Below are positions 9,028 to 17,268 of a DNA stretch of 64,000 bases, piece by piece. Position 1 is the stretch's first letter. Each line of letters starts with the position of its first letter. A program made the translations under genes and the position numbers. Source of the stretch: Aurelia coerulea (Eukaryota; Cnidaria; Scyphozoa; Semaeostomeae; Ulmaridae); assembly GCA_039566865.1 (NCBI GenBank), contig CM076948.1:16813001-16877000 (forward strand), in the 5' to 3' direction. Under the pieces are notes generated by a model. It ran no database searches. It had not been told where the DNA came from and saw only the letters and a program-made list of their open reading frames with translations.

Positions 9028-11117
9028 ACTACCATTGCCCCATTTACCAAACATCAATTAGATACACTTAAAAAAGATAACGAAATGCTCAGCGAATACG
9101 CATTGAAATCAGAAGCTGAAAAGGTACATATAAAATTCTGTAAAATTACCCTAGGTTTGAAGCGAAACTGTCCGACATTAGCAGTGCTTGGGGAATTAGG
9201 CGAATTCCCTGTAACAATCTATATGTTGGCCACAATGATGAAATTCTGGACAGAATCGCTACCCTAAATGATAACTCACTCATTCACCTTGCGTACAACG
9301 AAGTCAAAATGCTCCCGGAAGATAAAAATGATTGGTTAAACTCTGTTAAGTTTATCCTGAAACCCCAGGGGGGGGGGGACTTGGTAGTTCAAGGTGACGT
9401 ACCCGTTGCAAAATGTTGTAAAACCCTAAACCCTTAGCGGTAGTAGATTTTAGCCAAAGCGGTTGTAGCTTTTAGCCTAAGCGGTAGTACCTTGTAGCCT
9501 AAGCGGTAGTAACTTTTTCCGTAAGCAGCAATAACAATAGGTCAATTGTTCCAGAAGCAATAGTGCTATTGTATAGCAGATATGAGCAAAAAAAGACTTC
9601 ATTTACGTAGATTTACTTTGGAATAACACAGTATAAATACACTCATCAATGAAACTACCCCCATTTCAGACAATTGATGTTTTTGCCTGGTGTCCTTTAC
9701 TTCAATAAAATTAATAACGCAACAGGGCTTGTAACTAAACTAAAGCTATGTTATAAAAAGAGGAGTTTTATGCTACGTAAAGATGATGCTTTGCACCTGA
9801 AACAAACAAAGTTTATTATTGATGTTTATATCTTGATATGGCCTACCATTACAAAACAACTCAGTTTGTAACAAATGCAAGAGACGAGAACGATGCTAAG
9901 CCAAGCAACGGAGGGTGAGTTGTTTGTGCTCGTAGTAAGATTAGCATTCAACCCATATTCAAAATTGTAATGCTATAAGTTAATCATGCATTCAACAGCT
10001 TTTAGAAGGTTTGAGAAAGAGGATGCTCCTATCTATATTATGATGATTAGGCCCTGAGTGATAAGGTATTATTGGCTGCATTATTATAACAGAGAAAGTG
10101 GAGATTTGTCTTTCCTCCTCTCCAAATTATTGACTCTGCTTGTTATTAAGTAGATGCCAAAAGTTAAAGAGCATGATTTCTGTGATTATTAGTAACAAAA
10201 CCAAAAGTAGGCAAGTTTAATACTGTAGAAGTAAAGATGGGATTTGGAGAACTTTCTCCAACTCTGTGGGCATATGGCAGTGTGGTCAATCTTAGATCAT
10301 TGATAAAAATTAATTGCAATAACCTGAGGTGCTGCTGAAGATAGTGAAGATACAGAGTCTTACTAACAAAAATTCAATTCATCAAACTTTGTTAAAACTC
10401 CGCGAGCTAATCATATCGATTTTTACAACCCTAAGCGATAGTAAATTTGAAAATTTTCTACCCTAAAGGGTAGTAAATTGCAAAATTCAGGACCCTAAAT
10501 TTTGCAACGGGTACGTCACCTTGAACTACCAAGTCCCCCCCCCCCTGGGCCTGAAACTAATTGATATGGAACACATTTACACTAATGCAAATCAAATATC
10601 CAGTAATGTATTATTCAAAAAGACTCTCAAAAAACTGAACGAAATTTTCAAGAGTCAATGGTACAAGAAAGTAAACCAATCGTCAATTAACAGCAAAAGT
10701 AACTCTAAACTACGAACTTATAAACTTTTTAAGAAGGAGCTCAGAGCGGAGACTTATCTAAACCTCCCCCAATTCAACTTCAGGAAGCTTATCGCCAAAT
10801 TCCGATGCAGTGACCATCAACTCAGAATCGAAACTGGCAGACACCAAAAACTAGAAGTATCAAAACGAACATGCGACATGTGTAAGTCTGGCAACGTGGA
10901 AAACGAAATTCATTTCCTGATTGAATGCGAAATATATCGCGACCTAAGACATACTTTCCTCGGACCTAATTTAAACAGGATGCTAACAGTGACACAAGTA
11001 GAGCACACATTCATTGATATATTGTCATCCCAAGATATCAGCAAGCAGAAAAACCTCGCACAATTCTTGCAACAAGCAGCAGAACTCAGAACAAAAACTC
11101 TAAACATGAAGCCATAA
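9028..11117 (+). pseudogene. C-terminal RT region with zinc-ribbon-like domain of the nested LINE
   Basis: The frame 9028-9267 gives DNEMLSEYALKSEAEKVHI and ends early by a frameshift. The next frame gives TLNDNSLIHLAYNEVKML up to FILK. After the 1.19-kb insert it continues with LIDMEHIYTNANQ and, near 10880, CDMCKSGNVENEIHFLIEC, the CxxC...HxxxxC terminal domain found at the C-terminus of several LINE clades. The stop is at 11115-11117. A 220-bp AT-rich 3' UTR follows. Confidence 0.8.
9364..10549. mobile_element. Non-autonomous TIR transposon, hAT-like (8-bp TSD)
   Basis: The termini are 51-bp perfect inverted repeats starting CCCAGGGGGGGGGGGACTTG, with 11 G on both arms. The TSD is CCTGAAAC (9356-9363 and 10550-10557). 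Excising the element plus one TSD rejoins the LINE frame (FILK then LIDMEH). Subterminal repeats are present: four copies related to TAGCCTAAGCGGTAGTA at 9440-9512, and CCCTAARSGRTAGTAAA-like copies near 10430-10475 on the other side. There is no meaningful ORF. The 8-bp TSD and subterminal repeats suggest hAT, but the TIR is not a canonical hAT end, so superfamily is open. Confidence 0.85.
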
Positions 11118-11339
11118 AATGTCCACTCGTAAAAACACACCAAAACCGAGTATGTTGCCATAACCCACGAAAATAATTCGTTTTATTATACTTTTTCATT
11201 ACACGATATTCCGTTACTGTTTTCTCGCTGTAATATTCTATCGTAGTTTGTTATAATTGTATTTTTTAAAATTATGTTCTGTTTAGGCCGTATGCAATGT
11301 AGTATTGTATTGCGCTTTATATAAAATGAAAAAATGAAA

Positions 11340-11649
11340 TATAGTGTCGATATTGCTCCTAAAGATAGAAAATTTCTCAGGCTTGAATTCAATGATCAAT
11401 TACTGCAATATACGGCCTTACAAAATGGGCTTTCCTCTTGTCCACGCACTTTCACTAAAATTCCGAAACCGGCTTTGTCTACGAATGCCTAGCAACTATT
11501 CAAAGTCAGGAAATAACAATGCTTGGTTTTATTCTCATTTCTAAGGATATGGTTGTAAGCCCTACACAGAACAAAAAAGATAGCACAGTAGCTCTTTGTT
11601 CTGCCATACTGCAACGCAAAACACTTTCTATCAGGAATGTTGAGCAAGT
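11340..11649 (+). pseudogene. DIRS reverse transcriptase, C-terminal half with catalytic box missing
   Basis: After the LINE insertion the RT reads SVDIAPKDRKFLRLEF, LQYTALQNGLSSCPR and FTKIPKPALST, then jumps within about 30 bases to EITMLGFILISKDM and LSIRNVEQV. In DIRS RTs the catalytic YxDD box lies between the FTK and LGF blocks. It is absent here, so roughly 150 bp carrying the polymerase active site has been deleted. Confidence 0.75.
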
Positions 11650-11653
11650 TTAA

Positions 11654-12047
11654 AGCTTTACTGTCACTATATATAATTGTTGGTGACCAACATTTCAGTC
11701 GTTTGATGAGTGAGCAGAGTATGGTCATGGGATTAGCGATAAGCGTACGGGAAGAAAAAATCTAGGGGGGCGGCCCGACACAAAGTCCATTGTTTACCAA
11801 CATTTTTGCCCGACTGAGGGCAGATTTTTGCCCGATTGGGGCTGATTTTCGACGATTTTTCCAACATTGGGGGGCTGCCGCCCCCCGGCCCCCCCGCCCC
11901 GTACGCTTATGGGATTAGCGCGGTGTTCTTTGATATTGAGCTATACATAACATGTGAAACAAAGGGATTTGATAACCGTCTCTCATGCCGCCACAAGACA
12001 AATGATAAAACAGAGGCTAGAAATGCATTTATAATGACAGTAAAGCT
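11654..12047. mobile_element. TTAA-flanked MITE in the DIRS element
   Basis: The termini AGCTTTACTGTCA and its complement are flanked by TTAA (11650-11653, 12048-12051), as for piggyBac/Kolobok-type targets. Without the 172-bp nested MITE it is about 212 bp. Removing it puts LSIRNVEQV in the same frame as VSFFPGALFG, but leaves a TAA made by the TTAA itself, so the DIRS ORF was probably already broken at insertion. Confidence 0.78.
11739..11910. mobile_element. 172-bp GC-rich MITE with 10-bp TSD
   Basis: The TIR is ATAAGCGTACGGG. The perfect direct repeat GGGATTAGCG flanks it (11729-11738, 11911-11920). The interior has G/C runs (GGGGGGCGGC near the left, CCCCCCGGCCCCCCCG near the right). 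TSD length fits MULE-like elements best, though no transposase is present. Confidence 0.85.
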
Positions 12048-12051
12048 TTAA

Positions 12052-12790
12052 AGGAAAATAGTTTCCTTTTTTCCAGGGGCATTGTTTGGGCCACTTTTCT
12101 ACAGGCATATCGACCATGATAAAACAATGGCGCTTTAACGAGATAAAGGCAATTTTGCCAAAGAAATGAAATTGTCGTTTGATGCTAAAGCAGAAATCAA
12201 ATGGTGGACTGAGAACTAGCCCAAGGCTTTTAAGCCATCGAGACGAAATCATGCATCTATGGAAATTGAAACCGATGCATATAGTCTGCACGCAGGCTAT
12301 ACCTCCACCGGAGGGCAATGGTCATTTGACGAGCAACAAAACCACATAAATTAGTTGGAATTGTATGCTATTTTCCTAGTATTGAAAATGTATGCAAATG
12401 ACCTTACAGATATACATATGAAACATTTGTCAGACAACACAACAGTACTTGTCCTATCTCACATGGGTATAGCCGTTCAATTGCATGTAACAATTTATGC
12501 AAACAAATTTGGCTTTGGTGCCTTGAACGTAACATATGGCTACCAATTGCACATATCCCTGGCAAAACTAAATTTGAAGCAGATAGCGAGTCAAGACGCT
12601 CTGCTAATACGCCTGCAGAATGGCAATTAAATTCTAAAATTTTGCAATCATGTCTGACTGATCTCGGCTTTACACCATCGATTGACCTATTTGCATCACG
12701 GCTCAGTAAGCAATTTGACAAATTTGTCTCAGTCAAACCAGAGCCAGAGGGTTTTGCCATAGATGCATGGGCTATATATGCTTAGACCCT
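12052..12790 (+). pseudogene. DIRS RNase H and connecting region
   Basis: The reading resumes after the TTAA MITE with IVSFFPGALFGPLFYRHI and AEIKWWTEN, followed by TGGQWSFDEQQNHIN, LELYAIFLVLKMY and LSDNTT (RNase H), and then DLFASRLSKQFDKF and DAWAIYA, the block that precedes the recombinase. It includes at least four stops or shifts. Confidence 0.78.
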
Positions 12791-12833
12791 TGGCTGGTCG
12801 AGTTACCAATGTGATGCCTTTCCGCCTTTCAAT

Positions 12834-14000
12834 ATGATAACCAGGATGCTCAAAAAGATTCAATTAGAGCAAGCAGCGGGAATTTGTATGCCGCTAAATT
12901 GGCCTACACAACCATGGTACCCCACAGAAACAAAACTGATGCGATCCAAACCAATTTCACTGAAGCCAAGCCGTCGATTGCTTCACCTGCCATCGAGCTC
13001 TTCAGAGGATCATCCCCTCTGCCACAACCTTCAGCTCATGGTTTATCTCTTATCAACCAAAAAATAGGGACCTCAGATTTGTCCAGCTCCGCCCAGCATA
13101 TTTTGCTTTCGTCATGGCGGCCTGGGACCCAAAAACAATATAAATCTTGCATTGATCATTGGCAAACTTATTGTGCTAAAAATTCAGTTCAGGTCTTCAA
13201 CCCTACACTTGAGCAATCTATTGAATTTTTAACAAGTTTATTTGACAGTGGTCTTGGCTACAGTGCCATAAATACAGCGAGATCAGCACTTTCGTCTGTA
13301 ACTACTTTGTCAAATGGTTTACAGATGGGCGAACATCCTACTATTCGTAGGTTTTCTCAATCTGTCGATCTGCCCGATCTGCCGAAATACACCGCTATAT
13401 GGGATGTTGCAAAACTTTTAGAATACCTGAAACATCTTAACCCAACTTCCCAACTAAGTCTCAAGGACTTAACACACAGGACAACTACGCTTTTGTTTTA
13501 TTAACTGGTCAACGTTGTCAAAGAATCCACAGCATCAAGCTCTCCGGGATCCAAAGTCTCCCAGACTTGTTTCGCATCACAATTTTGCAACCAATAAAAA
13601 CCTGGGAAACACATTCAACCTTTGGAATTACAAAGCGTTTCCTACTGAACCAAACCTGTGTATCGTTTCACACCTGACCGAATACATCAAGCGAACAGGT
13701 GTTCGCTTACAGGTTCGCTTACAGGTTACAGGTTCACATATCAAACTATGTAAAGCCACACAACCCTGTATCACGAGTACAAGATCTCGGTGGTTGAAAT
13801 CGACCATGGAATTAGCTGGCATAGATACAAATGTTTTTACAGTGCATAGCTGCAGATCTACCTCGATTACAGTCGCTAAAGCATCTGCCCTCTCTTTGAG
13901 TGAAATTTCAACTCTACCAGTTGCTCAAATGCAACTACTTTGCCAGATTCTCTGATAAACTTTTTATCTCGGAAAGCTTTGGACAATCAGTTTTGAGTAA
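12834..14000 (+). pseudogene. DIRS tyrosine recombinase (YR), frameshifted
   Basis: The N-terminal SAM-like part is SWRPGTQKQYKSCIDHWQ and GLGYSAINTARSALSS. IWDVAKLLEYLKHLNPT and LSLKDLTHRTTTLLF precede the first catalytic Arg in TGQRCQRIHSIKLSG, which is in another frame after 13500. The His-x-x-Arg box is FTVHSCRSTSITVAKA near 13845. The expected catalytic Tyr block aligns to NYFARFSDK near 13945, where the Tyr position reads Ser (TCT). The enzyme would integrate the circular cDNA without staggered duplication. This copy is broken by two frameshifts and the Tyr-to-Ser change. Confidence 0.82.
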
Positions 14001-14128
14001 TATAGAACATTATTTTAGACACCTATTATCAATATACCTTTTTATCAACTTGTTGTTGAAACTGAAAATTCTGTTTTTCATTTGCCCATTTACTTGATAT
14101 TTGGGTTCGGAATTACAGGGCTTTGAAG

Positions 14129-14257
14129 TCTCATGGGATTCCGTAGTGACGTAGCTGATTATAGAGAAGAATTTAAAAATTAAACGAGACTTACCCAGTA
14201 AGTTGAAGTTTGGTTGCAATTCTTCTCTATCATCAGCAGGAACGGAGGAATCACATG
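14129..14257. repeat. DIRS internal complementary region (ICR)
   Basis: The first half (14129-14173) is the reverse complement of the left ITR end. The second half (about 14170-14257) is the reverse complement of the right ITR end (14373-14460) with about two mismatches. The two halves meet at an AAATT core equivalent to the joined termini. In DIRS-1 this region is thought to template completion of the ends and circularisation. Confidence 0.88.
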
Positions 14258-14343
14258 CCCTCCCTTTTTAAGGGCCCAACCAAGTGATTCCTTCGTTCCT
14301 CCATTTTCAGCTTTTTACTTATCCTGAAATTCCTCACGTTTAG

Positions 14344-14460
14344 AATGACTTGTAGCGCACGCGCCCGCTTCTCATGTGATTCCTCCGTTCCTGCTGATGA
14401 TAGAGAAGAATTGCAATCAAACTTCAACTTACTGGGTAAGTCTCGTTTAATTTTCAAATT
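14344..14460 (-). repeat. DIRS right inverted terminal repeat
   Basis: 14344-14412 is the inverted counterpart of the left ITR. 14413-14460 is a right-specific extension represented in the ICR. Together with the ICR it creates a hairpin of about 80-bp arms and 115-bp loop in 14170-14460. Confidence 0.85.
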
Positions 14461-15583
14461 TTCAAGGATGGAGATAAGACTGAAAAGTCTAACTATCGAC
14501 CAATATCAGTCTTGCCCGTCATCTCAAGACTCTTTGAAAAACTAGTAACAAATCAATTGTACCAGTTTATGAATGATAAGGGTCATTTTTCATCTGGCCC
14601 ATCCGGCTTTTTGCGCCTTCATTCAACAGTAACATGCTTACTTAAAAATACTGATGACTGGTACAATGGAATGGACCTTGAAAAGCTTGCGGGTCTAGTA
14701 TTCATTGACCTTAAAAAAGCATTCGATACCGTAAACCACAATATTCTCTGCAAAAAGCTCGAGCTTTACAGTGTACAACAACGTGAACTTTCTTGGTTTA
14801 AATCTTACCTAACCAACAGTAAATAATTTTGTAGGGTTAATGGGGTCGATTCCAAAATTGGGGACATAGAAGTTGGTGTTCCACAGGGCTCAAGACTTGG
14901 CCCTCTTCTCTTCCTCATCTATATCAATGACCTCCCACAAGCTGTCGAAGATTCTACCGTGTCCATGTATGCTGATGACACCAGTTTGTGCTACCAGTCT
15001 CACGATTTGACTCGGCTGAATGAGGCTATTAATAACGACCTTAGGAAATTGGACACTTGGCTGCAAGGCAACAAGCTTTCCCTGAATGTTGCAAAAACTC
15101 ATTCTATGCTTATTTCTACAAAGCAGAAGCACAAGATCCTCAAAAATCAAAATAGAGACTTGGATCTGAAAATTCGCGATAGTGAGCTTGAAGTAGTCAA
15201 AAAGACAAAATACCTTGGTGTGCAAATCGACTGCTCCTTGGATTGGAAAGAGCAAGTCAAAACAGTTTCTAGCAAGGTCTCAAGGGCAGTTGGCTTTTTA
15301 AGACAAGTCTTTTCTCCCGAAAGAAACATTGCAAACTCTCTACACAGGTATTGTCGAGCCTCACTTTCGATACTGCTGTTCTGTCTGGGGCTGCGCCGGT
15401 TTAACTGAAATTAATCAGTTGCAAAAACTTCAAAACCGTGCTGCTAGGATAATAACGAATAGCAACTTCGATGCCCCAGGCAAACCTCTTATTGAAGGGC
15501 TGGGATGGAAGACCGTTGACCAGTTGGTTACTGGTGAATCTAAGACAATGGTCTTCAAGTCCCTGAATGAGCTTGCTCCACAA
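14461..15583 (+). pseudogene. LINE A reverse transcriptase core, degraded
   Basis: After the DIRS right end the RT continues with KSNYRPISVLPVISRLFEKL (in pieces), LVFIDLKKAFDTVNHNIL, a TAA at 14824-14826, then VGVPQGSRLGPLLF, the catalytic MYADDTSL at about 14966, KLSLNVAKTHSM, and the thumb VKKTKYLGVQIDCSLDWKE. A frameshift near 15330 moves to HFRYCCSVWG and LQNRAARIITNSNFD. The coding region is interrupted after ...NELAPQ at 15583 by a second LINE fragment. Confidence 0.9.
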
Positions 15584-15973
15584 GTATCGAATCATGTACA
15601 AAATTCTTTTACTGACATTTAAGTGCTTAACAGGAGAGGCACCAAGCTATTTGCAAGATAAGATTAAATGGCACACATCTAGGAGAACACTGAGGTCTAG
15701 CAGTGCATTGCTGCTAGACGTTCGCCGGTGCAAATGTAAGACTTTGGGTACTCGCTCTTTTGGAAATGCAGGACCCACTTTGTGGAATGATTTACCGTTT
15801 GAAGTTAGGAGTGCAAAGGACATAAACAATTTTAAATCACTGCTCAAAACACACTTTTTTAAAATAGCTTTGAATTTATAATTTGTAAATATTTCTTCCC
15901 TTTTGTACAGTCCCTAGAATATTGTTTATACCATAGTTGAGGACTTTAATAAATAACTATAACTATAACTATA
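15584..15973 (+). mobile_element. LINE B: 5'-truncated LINE 3' end inserted in LINE A
   Basis: Residues YKILLLTFKCLTGEAP and GPTLWNDLPFEVR belong to the C-terminal region of a different CR1/L2-type LINE. The 3' end is a repeated AACTAT tail at 15954-15973. On both sides lies ACAA (15580-15583 and 15974-15977). Removing the insert plus one ACAA rejoins LINE A in frame (NELAPQ followed by YLCDLF). Only the last ~100 codons and a short 3' UTR are present. Confidence 0.8.
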
Positions 15974-16409
15974 ACAATACCTGTGTGATCTCTTCACCAG
16001 AAATTCGCTCTGCTCATCATATAGCCTTCGCAATACGGGGACCGACCTGAAGTTGCCGATGAAAAGGTCAGCAAATGGCCAGAGATGTTTCTCTTACAGA
16101 GGTGCAAAACTATGGAATAGCCTGTCAGCCGAGTCAAAACAGGCAACCTCTCTGTATAGTTTTAAGAAAACTATTTAGAAAAAGGCACTTTTCTTTCTTT
16201 CGTTTTTATTGTAATTTTGACCATTATTGTACATAGATTGAAAATATTGTAAATAAGGTTTCATAGTTTTATTTAATTAATAGCTTTTATTTTGTACCGT
16301 TGTACCTTAGATTGTAATTAATGTTTTTATCAGAGGGCCCCTTGAAAATCAAATCGTTGAAGGGCAACCCTCCTTAAAAGAATTAAAATGAAAATGAAAA
16401 ATGAAAATG
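15974..16409 (+). pseudogene. LINE A C-terminus, 3' UTR and repeated tail
   Basis: The resumed frame reads YLCDLFTRN, then after small shifts VSLTEVQ/YRGAKLWNSLSAES and SLYSFKKTI, the C-terminal end of this LINE family. The 3' UTR ends in AATTAAAATG-type short repeats at 16382-16409. A diverged copy of this same 3' end is present at 59270-59645. Confidence 0.75.
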
Positions 16410-17136
16410 CCATAAAGGGAATACAAACATGAAATCAATCTCACAAGAAATTTGCGACATACTTCAAAACAACGAGAATTTTGCCCCAATCAATCATAAA
16501 CTGCCCCCCTGGTACATCAAACCAAACATGAAGTAATCAATACCAACATAGGCTAAGGACGGGGGTAAAATTTTGACTTCACATTGAGCTGTTGTCGTTG
16601 CTCTCCATTGTTTGCAGCTGTTGGATTGTAAATAAACAAAGATGGCGGACTGAAAAATCAGCATAAAACCAACACGTAGATATCTAATTTTTACGATGTC
16701 ATCCCCTATTTTCCCAGCAGTACCGATATGATTTTCTGACAGCCAGATATTCGGCCGATAACAATGTGAAGATAGATGATGGTGAAAAGGCTGCGGCCAG
16801 TTTTGGAGCATTTTCCAAAACATTAAATCCTTGAATTTTTCATCTTTTGTGACAATCACCACGGTATCTATTCAACGTTTGTGGAGCCTTTTAAAATGTT
16901 TGATTAACTTCAGCTCTCGTCCAAGTAATCTTCAACTTCCAACCTGTGCATTTGGCCAAGTACCAAAGACAATAGGCCAATTCCCAGGGGTCAGGAATCT
17001 TCGAAAATCTATTGTTTGTTTTTCCTGGCAGCTTTCCAGATTCACAGATTCCAACTAAATGCGGGGGCACAAGGTCCTGTCGGTCAGCGGCAAAAACATA
17101 CTTCAGTCTTGCTGGTGTCTGCTAAACAAGAAAACT
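16410..17136. other. Unassigned interval
   Basis: No recognised element. A minus-strand frame of 122 codons (16494-16862) has no domain I know and ends at the AAGATGGCGGAC motif region (16640-16651), a context common near metazoan promoters. There is no supporting splice pattern, so I do not call a gene. Confidence 0.3.
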
Positions 17137-17268
17137 TTGAATTTTGTTTGTTTGTTTGTTTGTCATCTTATTTTAATTCAATCAAATTTTAGCTTCTAAA
17201 TAGAAACTAATCTAAATCGAATATCTAAACATACTATTGACAATGATTGATAATACATATTTAGATCA

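Larger units (their letters stand above)
9028..11339 (+). mobile_element. 5'-truncated LINE inserted in the DIRS RT
   Basis: The remnant begins inside the RT thumb (AEKVHIKFCKITLGLK, LAVLGELGEFP) and ends with an ATGAAAAAATGAAAT-type tail at about 11323-11339. TATAGT flanks both ends (9022-9027 and 11340-11345), and removing the insert with one copy restores the DIRS frame. The LINE is interrupted by a TIR element at 9364-10549. Confidence 0.85.
6885..14460 (+). mobile_element. DIRS-type tyrosine-recombinase retrotransposon, nested in LINE A
   Basis: The coding order is ORF1 (gag-like), RT, RNase H, tyrosine recombinase. The ends have the DIRS-1 architecture: a left ITR (6885-6951), a right ITR (14344-14460) that is about 48 bp longer, and an internal complementary region (14129-14257) whose two halves are complementary to the outermost left and right ends. 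The trinucleotide ATT is at both borders (6882-6884 and 14458-14460) with no longer duplication, as expected for recombinase-mediated insertion, and collapsing it restores the LINE A frame. Without nested inserts the element is about 4.9 kb. The reading frames are broken in many places, so it is dead. Confidence 0.92.
4700..16409 (+). mobile_element. LINE A: CR1/L2-like non-LTR retrotransposon (esterase, EN, RT), split by two insertions
   Basis: The pieces in order are SGNH esterase (4700-5210), endonuclease (5232-6165), linker and RT N-terminus (6060-6884), the DIRS insertion (6885-14460), RT fingers-palm-thumb (14461-15583), a small LINE insertion (15584-15973), and the C-terminus with 3' UTR to an AAAATG-type repeated tail at about 16385-16409. 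The element is 5' truncated against the BEL LTR and carries several frameshifts. A second, 5'-truncated copy of its 3' end is at 59270-59645: both have the GGCCCCTTG...GGGTTACCCTCCT-like tail region. Confidence 0.85.

Noticed and set aside
14170..14460. Independent small MITE with inverted repeats
   Set aside because: The hairpin is explained by the DIRS ICR and right ITR, because the ICR also contains the left-end complement.
16494..16862. 122-codon minus-strand frame as a host gene
   Set aside because: No domain, no splice evidence, and stop-free length is possible by chance.
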